Below, one piece after another: positions 36,460-45,310 of a DNA stretch of 64,000 nucleotides (within the stretch, counting starts at the first letter, position 1; every line of letters begins with the position of its first letter). Below the pieces are notes generated by a model. That model worked only from the letters and a program-made list of their open reading frames with translations. It was not told the DNA's origin and ran no database searches. This DNA comes from Algoriphagus algorifonticola (GTDB lineage: Bacteria; Bacteroidota; Bacteroidia; Cytophagales; Cyclobacteriaceae), in contig NZ_VLOG01000053.1 in the NCBI RefSeq assembly GCF_007655305.1, positions 48,633-112,632 of the forward strand, given 5' to 3'. The position numbers and the translations under genes are program-made.

Positions 36460-36591
36460 ATGAAAAGTTGCTGTAAAACCGGAGATGAAAAAGCTCCTTC
36501 AACAATAAAAAAATGGGTCAGCCGGATGGTCTGGGGAATAGTCATTCTTCTGGTCACTGGTTTAGCCCTGATTCAAGTATTTAACCTTTAA
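36460..36591 (+). CDS. 43-aa membrane microprotein with N-terminal Cys-Cys
   Basis: An ATG 3 bases after the cusB stop opens a 43-codon frame: MKSCCKTGDEKAPSTIKKW, then a single hydrophobic segment (VWGIVILLVTGLALIQVF), ending TAA at 36589-36591. A di-Cys head on the cytosolic side plus one membrane helix suggests a small metal-handling or pump-associated subunit. It is tightly placed between cusB and the DUF3347 gene (12 bases). It is short, so coding status rests on position, start spacing and composition. Confidence 0.55.
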   Translation: MKSCCKTGDEKAPSTIKKWVSRMVWGIVILLVTGLALIQVFNL

Positions 36592-36603
36592 ACAAATAGA
36601 AAA

Positions 36604-37116
36604 ATGAAAAAAACAATGATCATGCTTTGTCTGGCTTTAGTAAGCTGGGGGGCAACCGCACAACACGACCATGCAGCGCATGGTGCACAAGCAAGCAGTG
36701 AAAAGATGGAACCAATGTTTAAAGACAAGGCACTGGGTTCTTCCTACACACACTACATCCATTTGAAGAATGCTTTGGTGGCGTCTGATTTTCATAAAGC
36801 AAAATCTGCTTCTGAATCTTTGGTGAAGGCCCTTCACAATATCAAAGGAAGTGATAAAGTCCATACAGAGGCGGCCAATGTTGCGCAAGCAGGTTCACTG
36901 GAAAACCAGCGAAAGGCTTTTACCGCCTTAAGCAATGAGATGGCCACCTTGGTGAAGGGAGCTGATATCAGCATGGGAGAACTCTATCTGGAATACTGCC
37001 CCATGGCCAACGGCAACACCGGAGGCTATTGGCTATCCAATGAAAAGGAAATCAGCAATCCCTACTTCGGTGACAAAATGCTGAAGTGCGGAAGCGTGAA
37101 AGAGACGATCAATTGA
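36604..37116 (+). CDS. Secreted DUF3347 domain protein
   Basis: A 170-aa protein with a signal peptide (MKKTMIMLCLALVSWGATAQ) and a His-rich start of the mature form (HDHAAHGAQ). The rest is a DUF3347 domain that ends YCPMANGNTGGYWLSNEK and YFGDKMLKCGSVKE, paralogous to the C-terminal domain of the CusB adaptor encoded just upstream. Likely a periplasmic copper/silver-binding protein; binding is inferred from His/Cys/Met placement. Confidence 0.88.
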   Translation: MKKTMIMLCLALVSWGATAQHDHAAHGAQASSEKMEPMFKDKALGSSYTHYIHLKNALVASDFHKAKSASESLVKALHNIKGSDKVHTEAANVAQAGSLENQRKAFTALSNEMATLVKGADISMGELYLEYCPMANGNTGGYWLSNEKEISNPYFGDKMLKCGSVKETIN

Positions 37117-37196
37117 ATCAAAGACCTGTATGAATCGGATGGAATGGACTTTTGTACTATTCCCTCCTTTTCATGCAGGTACAAATTAAATGTATC

Positions 37197-37650
37197 ATGA
37201 ACAAGCACATCATTTTCAGCATCGTATTCCTTGGAGGAATGCTGCTGGTAGCACATGGGGGTCTTGGCACAGCCAAGTAGCAAGACAGAGCAACGCCTTA
37301 TTCACATCAATGGAAAAGGAGAGGTATCGGATGACCGGGGCACCAAACTCGGGTACATCAGTAAAGAAGACATAGTCTTTAACAACCAAGGTCAAAAACT
37401 GGGCTTCATCAAAGGCGGCAGGGTTTACGATGCGGAAGGCAATTCATTAGGAAAGGCTAAAAAAGATGGCCGCTATTACAACAACGATGGAGTCTTCATC
37501 CTGAGCACCAAAACGATAGGGGATAAATGCGAGATTCTGGATCCGGAAGGTCACAAGAAAGGCACAGTACACAAAAACTATAAGCTTCATGCGTGTGCTA
37601 CACACTGTTTCTTCTTGGAACAGGAAATGAAAAAAGAGGAAGATAAGTAA
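37197..37650 (+). pseudogene. Secreted protein with frameshift in a G5 run
   Basis: An ATG at 37197 opens a signal-peptide frame (MNKHIIFSIVFLGGMLLVAHG) that meets a stop at 37278. Removing one G from the G5 run at 37257-37261 joins it to the next frame, giving ...GMLLVAHGVLAQPSSKTE and a 131-residue C-terminal part. That part has a strand-rich repeat (HINGKGEVSDDRGTKLGYI, VFNNQGQKLGFIKGG, VYDAEGNSLGKAK) and a C-terminal Cys/His patch (LHACATHCFF). Function unknown. The break may be a real mutation or a homopolymer error; the downstream ORF alone starts at 37255. Confidence 0.65.
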
Positions 37651-37742
37651 AATTAAAGCCCTGTTGGAGAGTGGCCCTTGTGTAGGTTGTCATGCATACA
37701 ATCCTGCCGCCACTCTTCCATCAGGCACCAAACGGAAAAGTC

Positions 37743-38180
37743 ATGAAGAAGAAAAGTAACAAGGACAACCCTAAGACATCTACCCGGAATCTGGTGTATG
37801 CCTACCTGACCATTGCGGCATTATTAGTGACAGCCACAGCATTGGTGTATTGGATTAACCATCAGCAGCTACAGCCTTCTATAGGCTATAGCCCAGATGA
37901 AATTGAGCGACCGGTGGAACCAAGCCTGGTATGCATGGTGAATGACGCCTACATGGGCAAGCCGCAAATCCCGGTACCGGTCAATGGCAAAACCTATTAT
38001 GGTTGCTGTGAAATGTGCGTGGATAAGCTTAACAACCTGGAAAGTGCAAGGATCGCCATTGATCCGTACAGTGGTAATCCTGTAGATAAATCGGAGGCTT
38101 ACATCGTGCTGATGAACCCGCAAGGCGCAGTTGCCTACTTTGAATCAGAGGCTAATTACAACGCATTTAAGAAAAACTAA
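37743..38180 (+). CDS. Membrane-anchored Cys-rich metal-binding-type protein
   Basis: I choose the ATG at 37743 (MKKKSNKDN), giving 145 aa. One hydrophobic segment (LVYAYLTIAALLVTATALVYW) is followed by a periplasmic domain with VCMVNDAYMGK, TYYGCCEMCVDKL and PQGAVAYFESEANYNAF. The CM plus CCEMC set resembles TRASH/YHS/NosL-like metal-binding motifs common in Bacteroidetes copper loci. It sits in the string of small genes between the Cus operon and the multicopper oxidase. The metal is not determined. Confidence 0.75.
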   Translation: MKKKSNKDNPKTSTRNLVYAYLTIAALLVTATALVYWINHQQLQPSIGYSPDEIERPVEPSLVCMVNDAYMGKPQIPVPVNGKTYYGCCEMCVDKLNNLESARIAIDPYSGNPVDKSEAYIVLMNPQGAVAYFESEANYNAFKKN

Positions 38181-38204
38181 AAACAATCCTTTAACCCAAA
38201 ATCT

Positions 38205-38669
38205 ATGAAATTGAAACTGCTTTTTTTTGGTCTTGCTGCCATAGTGGCCGTGAAGACTCAAGCGCAACAGTCGGATGAAATTAACCAGGTAAAACAAGTC
38301 CTGGAATCATACAAACAGGCCATTGAAAGCCTCGATACAACGGGCACAGGTAATTTATTTGTATCGCAATCAATTGTTATTGAATCAGGCAAAGTTGAAG
38401 GCCGATATCAGGACTATCTGGCCAACCACCTGGGCCCGGAGCTCCATCATTTCGAATCTTTCAAGTTTAGTGACTATGAAGTAGCCATTGAAGTCGCTTT
38501 GCCATTTGCCTTTGCTACTGAAACCTACAAATACACCATTGTGCTAAGCAAGGACAAGTCAGTTATTGAGCGAAAAGGAGTTGCCTCCAGCATTTTGAAA
38601 AAAGAAAACGGTCAATGGAAAATATGGCAAACCCATTCATCAGCAAGAAAACCACAGACCAATCATTAA
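38205..38669 (+). CDS. Secreted SnoaL/DUF4440-like (NTF2-fold) protein
   Basis: A 154-aa protein with a signal peptide (MKLKLLFFGLAAIVAVKTQAQ). The domain pattern EINQVKQVLESYKQAIESLD, VIESGKVEGRYQDYLANHLG and KENGQWKIWQTHSSARKP matches the NTF2-like SnoaL/DUF4440 fold of nuclear-transport-factor-type proteins. No catalytic residues can be named. It lies 14 bases before the next gene and shares orientation with the metal genes, so it is probably part of the same long transcription unit. Confidence 0.75.
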   Translation: MKLKLLFFGLAAIVAVKTQAQQSDEINQVKQVLESYKQAIESLDTTGTGNLFVSQSIVIESGKVEGRYQDYLANHLGPELHHFESFKFSDYEVAIEVALPFAFATETYKYTIVLSKDKSVIERKGVASSILKKENGQWKIWQTHSSARKPQTNH

Positions 38670-38682
38670 CCAACTAAATAAT

Positions 38683-39375
38683 ATGACAATGAAAAATACT
38701 CTAAAAGCAGTTGTACTGGTACTATTTGCTACAGCAACCGTATCGGCTCATGACGGCCACAAAAGCAAACAAGACAGCACCGCCCAACAAGCGGATACTG
38801 TGATGACCACCCCCACCAGCGAGGCAGATCAAAGTGAACATGAACATACCAGTGAGGCAGTGAGCCACGATACACATCCTCAAGATGCACACCACGAAAA
38901 AAAGGTCACGGCTGATTTGGCAGATTTCCCCACAATCCATCCACTGATTGTCCATTTCGCTATCGTATTACTGATTGTGGGGGCCATTCTGGCGGTTGTC
39001 AACATCTATTTCATCAAAAAGGAATTGGCGTGGACAGCCTTTGCCCTGGTGCTGGTAGGTTTTGTAGCTGCGTACTTGGCCGGCAGAAACTTCCATCCCC
39101 ATACGCACGGACTAACCGAACATGCCAAGCTCGTGCTCGAACAACATGACTTCTGGGCTGACTGGACGATCAATCTTGGGTTTATTGGAGTGTTGTTGCA
39201 AGGGGTCAACCTGTTCATTTTCAAATCCAGAAGATGGGCAATGGCTATTGTAGCAGTTGTGTTATTGAGCGCTGCTTATGCTGTGGCACAGGCAGGACAT
39301 TACGGAGCACAATTGGTACACATAGAAGGTGTAGGGCCGGAAGGTAAATTTTTGGAACTGGAGCATGACCATTAA
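38683..39375 (+). CDS. His-rich DUF2231-like membrane protein
   Basis: A 230-aa protein with a signal-like start (KNTLKAVVLVLFATATVSA) and a His-rich region at about residues 45-75 (SEHEHTSEAVSHDTHP). Then come FPTIHPLIVHFAIVLL, typical of DUF2231 membrane proteins, and about four membrane segments. The C-terminus ends in HDH. His content suggests a metal link. It is followed after 19 bases by the Cys-rich/methyltransferase gene. Confidence 0.8.
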   Translation: MTMKNTLKAVVLVLFATATVSAHDGHKSKQDSTAQQADTVMTTPTSEADQSEHEHTSEAVSHDTHPQDAHHEKKVTADLADFPTIHPLIVHFAIVLLIVGAILAVVNIYFIKKELAWTAFALVLVGFVAAYLAGRNFHPHTHGLTEHAKLVLEQHDFWADWTINLGFIGVLLQGVNLFIFKSRRWAMAIVAVVLLSAAYAVAQAGHYGAQLVHIEGVGPEGKFLELEHDH

Positions 39376-39394
39376 ATGACTTGAAATCACCAGT

Positions 39395-40312
39395 ATGCCT
39401 GGGTTATTTTTTGATTCGGTACTTACCTGTCCGGTATGTGGCCAGCAGCAGGTTTGCAGAATACCTTATAACGAGCGGCTGGATAGCTTCATTTGTAAGG
39501 GATGTGAATGCGAGATTACTGTTCCGGGCGATCAATGCTGCATTTTTTGTGCATTCGGCTCACATAAATGCTTGGTCAGCCAAGGCTGGGAAAAATTAGA
39601 ACAAAAACAATTAAGAGAAAAAATGAAAAATCATGAACATAAAACTGAGAAGAAATTCATCCCCGCACTGGGGTATGATTTCCTTACTGGCCTTTATGAT
39701 ACCACCATAAGGCTGACCATGCCCGAAAAGAAATTTAGAAGCGAACTAATAGACCGTTTAAAGCCCGAACCTCATGAGCAAATTTTTGAGTTTGGCTTTG
39801 GCACAGGGGCTAATCTGGCGATTGCCTCTTCACGGTCTCCCAACTCTTCATTTTTCGGATTAGACATTGACCCTAAAGTACGGGAGATTGCCTTTTCAAA
39901 GCTCAAAGACAAAGACATTCTGGTTGAACTCCAACTCTACAATGGGGGCATTTTTCCGTATGATGATGCTGTTTTTGACAAGGCCTACAGTTGTCTGGTA
40001 TTTCATCAGTTAGATGATGAAACTAAAGCGCATTGTTTCAGTGAAATCTACCGGGTTCTAAAGCCCGGAGGCAAGCTCATCATTGGCGATTGGGGCAAGG
40101 CAAAGAACCGATGGATGCGCACAGTTTTTTACACCGTGCAGCTTCTGGACGGTTTCTAAACCACCACAGCCAATGTGAAGGGCTTGCTGCCGGATTACAT
40201 CCGTGAGGCAGGGTTTTCGGATGTGCAGGAGACAGGCTTTATTAATACCAGGATCGGGTCATTTTGCTATTATGAGGGAACTAAATCATTGAAAATCAAA
40301 AATCAAATTTAA
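39395..40312 (+). pseudogene. GDCCVxC-type Cys-rich domain fused to SAM methyltransferase, in-frame stop
   Basis: Residues 1-75 hold TCPVCGQQQ, SFICKGCEC and GDQCCIFCAFGSHKC, the pattern of small Bacteroidetes GDCCVxC proteins. From the Met at 39623 (MKNHEHKTEKKFIPALGYDF) a class I SAM methyltransferase follows with FEFGFGTGANLAIA, GLDIDP and LKPGGKLIIGDWG. A TAA at 40157-40159 interrupts it at LLDGF. The same frame continues TTTANVKGLLPDYIREAGF to a stop at 40310-40312, the normal family C-terminus. A GAA-to-TAA change would explain this. The fusion itself may also result from loss of the first gene's stop. Confidence 0.75.
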
Positions 40313-40323
40313 TTACGGAAATC

Positions 40324-42678
40324 ATGAACTTAAGATTCTACTATATTTTGACCATTTCTTTTTCGTTGCTTAGCCTGTCTACGAGGGCTCAAAACCTTAC
40401 AGAAAAGTCAGTTGAAGGAAATGTGGATAACCTTCCGGTTAGGGAATACACGATCACGCTTAAACAGGAAATGGTCAACAAAGCCGGCAAAGATGTTAAA
40501 GGAATGACTGTTAATGGCAGCATTCCCGGGCCTACCCTCCGGTTCACTGAAGGAGAGTATGCCGTGATCTACGTAAAAAACGAAATGGACGTGGAAACCT
40601 CAGTTCATTGGCATGGACTGCTTTTACCTAATTTTTATGATGGGGTACCCTACTTGACCACTCCACCCATCGAGCCGGGCCATACCCAAAAATATGAATT
40701 CCCTTTAAAGCAATCCGGTACATACTGGTACCATTCGCATACCATGCTTCAGGAACAAAGTGGGGTTTACGGCTCTATTGTCATTCAACCAAAGGAAGAG
40801 CCCCTTGAATATGATAAAGAGTTGGTGATGGTGCTTTCAGACTGGACAAATGAAAATCCAATGAGCGTTCTTCGTTTTCTAAAAAGAGGAACGGAGTGGT
40901 ATAACTGGCGAAAAGGAACGGCCACGCCACTGAACCAGGTAATCGCTCGTGGAGCACTGGGTGCACAGCTTAATTTTTGGAGGCAGAGAATGGAAAGTGC
41001 CGACATAGCAGATATTTATTACCCGGCTTTTTTGGTGAATGGCGAGCAAAAGCAAGAATACCCTGACTTCAAACCAGGTGAAAAAGTAAGGTTACGGATT
41101 ATCAATGGCGCAGCTTCAACGCAGTTTTGGATGACCTTTGGTGGTGGAAATCCCACTATTGTTTCTGCCGATGGTCTTAATGTGGAGCCTGTTGCCCACA
41201 ACAAGACCTTCATCGCCATAGCCGAAACGTATGATTTCATTGTGACTATTCCAGAAGAAGGCAAAATGGAATTTAAAATCACTGCGCAAGATGGATCCGG
41301 TACCGCATCCGCATTTCTGGGGCAAGGTGAAATGCTACCAGCACCTGCGGTGCCCCGGCCAGATAAAATTGCAATGATGAAGCAAATGTCCAAAATGGAT
41401 ATGCGTATGGGAGCCCCAGCCCTGAAATTCCGTCCAAAAAAAGTTGACCCTGAAAAAATGATGCGAAACTGGGGAATGCAGATGAAGGATGGAATGAGCG
41501 GCATGAACATGGACAACACGAAAAGTGACATATCAATGCATCAGGGGATGGATATGAAAAAGGACGATCCTGAAGAAACTAAAATGAGCGGAATGGGTGA
41601 TGATAAAATGATGCAAACCTCACCACCATCAACCAATATGGAATCTGCAGAAATGGGCGGAATGAATATGTTTTCTGAATATAACTATGATTACCTCAAG
41701 TCTACAGAAAATACAACCTACTCGGAGGATGTTCCCGTAAAAGAAATTCTCTTAAATCTGACAGGTAATATGAGCCGCTATATCTGGAGTATGAATGGCA
41801 TACCACTTTCTGAAACCGATAAGATTAAGATCAATGAAGGAGAAGTAACAAGGATTACTTTCAATAACCTTACCATGATGCACCACCCAATGCACTTACA
41901 TGGTCATTTTTTCCGTGTCATCAACGAAAACGGGGACTACTCGCCCCTGAAGCATACGGTGAATGTACCCCCGATGCAGAAAGTTACAATTGAGTTTTAC
42001 GGGAACGAATATGGAGATTGGTTCTTTCATTGTCATATTCTTTATCACATGATGGGAGGAATGGCACGTGTAGTCAGCTATGATACCCCGGAAGACCCAA
42101 GAATGAAACCATTTCCCATTTCCAAACTGATCCACGAAACCAACCGCTTTTACAGTTGGGGAATGGCAGATGTTGCTTCACATAATACAACCGTAAATCT
42201 GACCACCTCAAACATCCGCAATCAATTCAATTTATCAATGGAATACGGATGGAATCAAAATCTGGAAGCTGAATTTTCTTATGAGTATTATCTGTACGAT
42301 TATTTGAGGGTTTTCGGAGGTGTCAATGTTGAGAATACCACCAGAAATAGTTTAGATGAAATGAAGACAATTGCAGTGGCTGGCATCAGATGGTTTACAC
42401 CTTATATGTTCAGTGTTGATCTGCGGGTAGATAATGAACTTCGGCCCAGGATCGGAATTGGTCGCTCGCTTATGGTATTTCCAAAATTGTCCGTTTTTGG
42501 CTATTACGAATATCAAATTGACGCAGGATGGGTAAACAGCCTGGAGGCTGGCCAAGATTACAAAGAAGAAATTGTATGGAGTGCCGGTGCACAATACATG
42601 CTGTCTAAGAATTTTTCACTGATGACTAGCTACGACAATCGCTTTGGGGCAGGTGCAGGATTGTCAGTCATGTTTTAA
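40324..42678 (+). CDS. copA: CopA-type multicopper oxidase fused to an outer-membrane-barrel domain
   Basis: A 784-aa protein with a signal peptide. Copper sites are complete: HWHGLL, WYHSHT, HHPMHLHGHFF and HCHILYHMMGGM. A Met/Asp-rich insert at about residues 350-440 (KMDMRMG, GMSGMNMDN) is the CopA-type copper reservoir. From about residue 605 the protein changes into strands of an outer-membrane barrel (NQFNLSMEYGWNQN, LEAEFSYEYYLYDYLRVFGG) and ends in Phe (AGLSVMF). That resembles CopB, which is separate in classical operons. It oxidises Cu(I) outside the cytoplasm and may be anchored by its own barrel. Confidence 0.92.
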   Translation: MNLRFYYILTISFSLLSLSTRAQNLTEKSVEGNVDNLPVREYTITLKQEMVNKAGKDVKGMTVNGSIPGPTLRFTEGEYAVIYVKNEMDVETSVHWHGLLLPNFYDGVPYLTTPPIEPGHTQKYEFPLKQSGTYWYHSHTMLQEQSGVYGSIVIQPKEEPLEYDKELVMVLSDWTNENPMSVLRFLKRGTEWYNWRKGTATPLNQVIARGALGAQLNFWRQRMESADIADIYYPAFLVNGEQKQEYPDFKPGEKVRLRIINGAASTQFWMTFGGGNPTIVSADGLNVEPVAHNKTFIAIAETYDFIVTIPEEGKMEFKITAQDGSGTASAFLGQGEMLPAPAVPRPDKIAMMKQMSKMDMRMGAPALKFRPKKVDPEKMMRNWGMQMKDGMSGMNMDNTKSDISMHQGMDMKKDDPEETKMSGMGDDKMMQTSPPSTNMESAEMGGMNMFSEYNYDYLKSTENTTYSEDVPVKEILLNLTGNMSRYIWSMNGIPLSETDKIKINEGEVTRITFNNLTMMHHPMHLHGHFFRVINENGDYSPLKHTVNVPPMQKVTIEFYGNEYGDWFFHCHILYHMMGGMARVVSYDTPEDPRMKPFPISKLIHETNRFYSWGMADVASHNTTVNLTTSNIRNQFNLSMEYGWNQNLEAEFSYEYYLYDYLRVFGGVNVENTTRNSLDEMKTIAVAGIRWFTPYMFSVDLRVDNELRPRIGIGRSLMVFPKLSVFGYYEYQIDAGWVNSLEAGQDYKEEIVWSAGAQYMLSKNFSLMTSYDNRFGAGAGLSVMF

Positions 42679-44001
42679 ATGGAAGTTATGGAAGAAGTTT
42701 ATAAAAAGGGAAGTTTAAGTTTATTAGGATCAATTGCTTTAGGTACTGGTGTAATGATCGGTGCTGGAATCTTTGCATTATTGGGCCAGGTGGCTGAACT
42801 GTCAGGGACCTGGTTTCCTTACATTTTCGTTTTGGGAGCCATCATTTCAGCCTTCAGTGCTTACTCCTACATCAAAGTTTCTAATACTTATCCTTCGGCC
42901 GGGGGAATAGCCATGATTTTGAAAAAAGCTTATGGTAAATCAACCATTACAGGTTCTGCATCACTGTTGATGGCACTATCCATGGTAATCAACGAAAGCC
43001 TGGTTGCCAGAACTTTTGGCTCTTATACTCTTCAATTATTCGAAGTTGAAAATAAGGAACTGTGGATTCCAATTTTGGGTGTTGCTCTTCTGATCTGCGC
43101 ATTGTTGATTAACATCTCTGGCAACAAGCTGATAGGAAAGTCATCACAGTTCATGTCATTTATCAAAATTATCGGAATTCTGGTTTTTGCCATAGGAGCT
43201 CTCTGGGCAGTGGGCTTTTCTCTGGAAGGGTTGATACCAAAAGCCATCGAAAACACTGATTATTCAGCAACCAGTTATATTGGGGCCTTAGCACTTTCCA
43301 TTTTGGCCTACAAAGGATTCACTACGATTACTAATAGTGGTGGCGAAATTACAGAACCCAAAAAAAATGTTGGCCGGTCTATTATTATTTCTTTATTGAT
43401 ATGCACAGTGGTGTATTTTATGGTTGCTTTCGCTGTGAACTCAAGCCTTACAATCTCTGAAATTATTCAGGCCAAAGATTACTCACTTGCTGAAGCTGCC
43501 AGACCTGCTTTTGGAGATTTTGGTCTTCATTTTACCGTTGCTATTGCCATAATAGCTACTATTTCGGGAGTGATTGCCAGCATTTTTGCAGTCTCTCGTA
43601 TGACGGCTATGCTTACAGATATGGAACTTATTCCACATAGTCATTTGGGCATGTCAGGCCGAATACAGAAGCATATGTTGGTGTATGTGGTGTTTATCGC
43701 TATCATCCTGACTATTTTCTTTGATCTGTCCAGAATTGCTTCCATAGGAGCCATTTTTTATTTGGTGATGGACATCATTATTCATTGGGGTGTATATAAG
43801 TATTTGAGGAAAGAGGTGAAAGCCAATGGAACAATTGTACTCACAGCGATGGTGTTGGATTTCATCGTATTGGCAGCTTTCTTATGGATCAAGGCATCAT
43901 CTGACCTTTTGGTTCTTATTGTTTCTGCATCTGTGATGCTACTAGTTTTCGCAGGTGAAAAATGGTTCTTAAGTCGAGCAGATAAATCTACCCAAAAATG
44001 A
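42679..44001 (+). CDS. APC family amino acid permease
   Basis: A 440-aa membrane protein of the APC superfamily: GSIALGTGVMIGAGIFALLG near the N-terminus, PSAGGIAMILKKAYG, and SILAYKGFTTITNSGGEI in the middle. About twelve membrane segments are expected. The substrate cannot be assigned. It starts directly at the stop of the multicopper oxidase gene and overlaps the PepSY gene by 4 bases, so it is cotranscribed with copper genes, an unusual partner. An alternative start is the Met at 42688. Confidence 0.85.
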   Translation: MEVMEEVYKKGSLSLLGSIALGTGVMIGAGIFALLGQVAELSGTWFPYIFVLGAIISAFSAYSYIKVSNTYPSAGGIAMILKKAYGKSTITGSASLLMALSMVINESLVARTFGSYTLQLFEVENKELWIPILGVALLICALLINISGNKLIGKSSQFMSFIKIIGILVFAIGALWAVGFSLEGLIPKAIENTDYSATSYIGALALSILAYKGFTTITNSGGEITEPKKNVGRSIIISLLICTVVYFMVAFAVNSSLTISEIIQAKDYSLAEAARPAFGDFGLHFTVAIAIIATISGVIASIFAVSRMTAMLTDMELIPHSHLGMSGRIQKHMLVYVVFIAIILTIFFDLSRIASIGAIFYLVMDIIIHWGVYKYLRKEVKANGTIVLTAMVLDFIVLAAFLWIKASSDLLVLIVSASVMLLVFAGEKWFLSRADKSTQK

Positions 44002-44711
44002 AACGAAACAGAAACTACTACATCCGAAAAATACACCGGTATCTGGGGATTTTTATAGGCATTCAGTTTATTGGGTGGACGGTCAGCGGCCTCTATTTCA
44101 GTTGGACGGATATTGACGAAATCCATGGAGACCAGTTCCACCATGAGCATGTCACGACCCATTCACCCCGGAACCTGATCAGTCCGGCACAATTGGATTC
44201 AACGATTGGTATTTCATCCCTTGAGCTTCGCTACATCAATCACCAACCGCATTATTGGGTCAACGATAGCCTGCTTTTTAATGCAGAAACCGGGCAAATA
44301 AAGAAAGGTATAACCGAAAAAGAGGCGACTGAAATCGCACAGAACCATCTCGTAAAAAACCTGGAAATCCTGAAAACAGAATGGATTACTGAAACCGACA
44401 ACCATCATGAATACCGTGGCAGGCCGCTACCAGCCTGGGCTGTCCACTTTGAGCATCCCGAAAACCTTACGGCCTACGTAGATGCCCGTAACGGCAACTT
44501 CGAACGGGTACGCCACAGCCGTTGGCGTTGGTTCGATTTTCTTTGGATGTTCCACACCATGGATTATGCCGGGCGGGACAACTTTAACAATTGGCTGCTC
44601 AGGGCATTTTCAGTCTTTGGCCTATTTACAGTGCTATCAGGCTTTACACTTTACGCAGTATCCTCTAAAACTTTCTTAAAAACCACTTCAAAACTTAAAA
44701 AGAATAAATGA
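43998..44711 (+). CDS. PepSY-domain membrane protein
   Basis: A 237-aa protein with an N-terminal membrane segment (RKIHRYLGIFIGIQFIGWTV), periplasmic PepSY-like regions (GITEKEATEIAQNHLVKN, FEHPENLTAYVDARNG), and a final RRWRWFDFLWMFHTMDYAGR-like segment before a second membrane helix. This is the layout of the PepSY-associated TM family. His residues in DQFHHEH may bind metal. It overlaps the permease gene and the DUF2911 gene by 4 bases each. Confidence 0.85.
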   Translation: MKRNRNYYIRKIHRYLGIFIGIQFIGWTVSGLYFSWTDIDEIHGDQFHHEHVTTHSPRNLISPAQLDSTIGISSLELRYINHQPHYWVNDSLLFNAETGQIKKGITEKEATEIAQNHLVKNLEILKTEWITETDNHHEYRGRPLPAWAVHFEHPENLTAYVDARNGNFERVRHSRWRWFDFLWMFHTMDYAGRDNFNNWLLRAFSVFGLFTVLSGFTLYAVSSKTFLKTTSKLKKNK

Positions 44712-45292
44712 TGAACAAACTGATTTACACACTTGCACTGGGATTGCTGATCGTATCCTGCCAAAACAAAAAAGGTGAAAATGGTGGTCACGAACACCAT
44801 CAGCCGGAAAAAGCACCTACTGAGCAATCGGACAACTCGAAAAAGAGCATCCCTCAGGAAGCGCATGGCAATGTGGGTAATGCCCATGTTTCTATTAACT
44901 ACCATTCACCAGCCGTTAGAGGTAGGGTCATTTGGGGAGGCTTAGTACCCTATGATGAGGTTTGGGTAACCGGGGCACACAGTGCCACCACGATAGAATT
45001 TTCCAAAGTAATCCAAATCGAAGAAACTACGATCCCAAAAGGAAAATATGCGTTCTTTACCATTCCCGGACAGGAACGCTGGACATTGATCCTGAATAAA
45101 AACTGGGAGCAGCACCTGGCCGATGATTACGATCAGGCCGATGATGTCATCAGGATTGAGGTAACACCGGAAACGGGAATGCCACTTACCGAACGGCTAA
45201 CTTATACCATAGAAGACAAAGGAGAAGGCTCAGGTGCCATCCACATGTCATGGGAAAAGCTCAGTATTTCCCTTCCCTTTAAAACAGATTAA
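44708..45292 (+). CDS. DUF2911 lipoprotein
   Basis: A 194-aa lipoprotein (YTLALGLLIVSCQNKKG, Cys 18) with a His-rich segment (GGHEHHQPEKAP) and the DUF2911 domain: RGRVIWGGLVPYDEVWVTGA, TIPKGKYAFFTIPG, LILNKNWEQH. Function unknown; the family is common in Bacteroidetes. It overlaps the PepSY gene by 4 bases and is followed after 18 bases by the CPH-type ATPase gene. Confidence 0.88.
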   Translation: MMNKLIYTLALGLLIVSCQNKKGENGGHEHHQPEKAPTEQSDNSKKSIPQEAHGNVGNAHVSINYHSPAVRGRVIWGGLVPYDEVWVTGAHSATTIEFSKVIQIEETTIPKGKYAFFTIPGQERWTLILNKNWEQHLADDYDQADDVIRIEVTPETGMPLTERLTYTIEDKGEGSGAIHMSWEKLSISLPFKTD

Positions 45293-45310
45293 CCACTAAA
45301 AATTTTACTC

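Noticed and set aside
2177..40159. Stop-codon recoding (read-through as an amino acid) to explain the in-frame stops
   Set aside because: The stops include both TAA and TAG, appear only in accessory genes, and intact genes use all stops normally.
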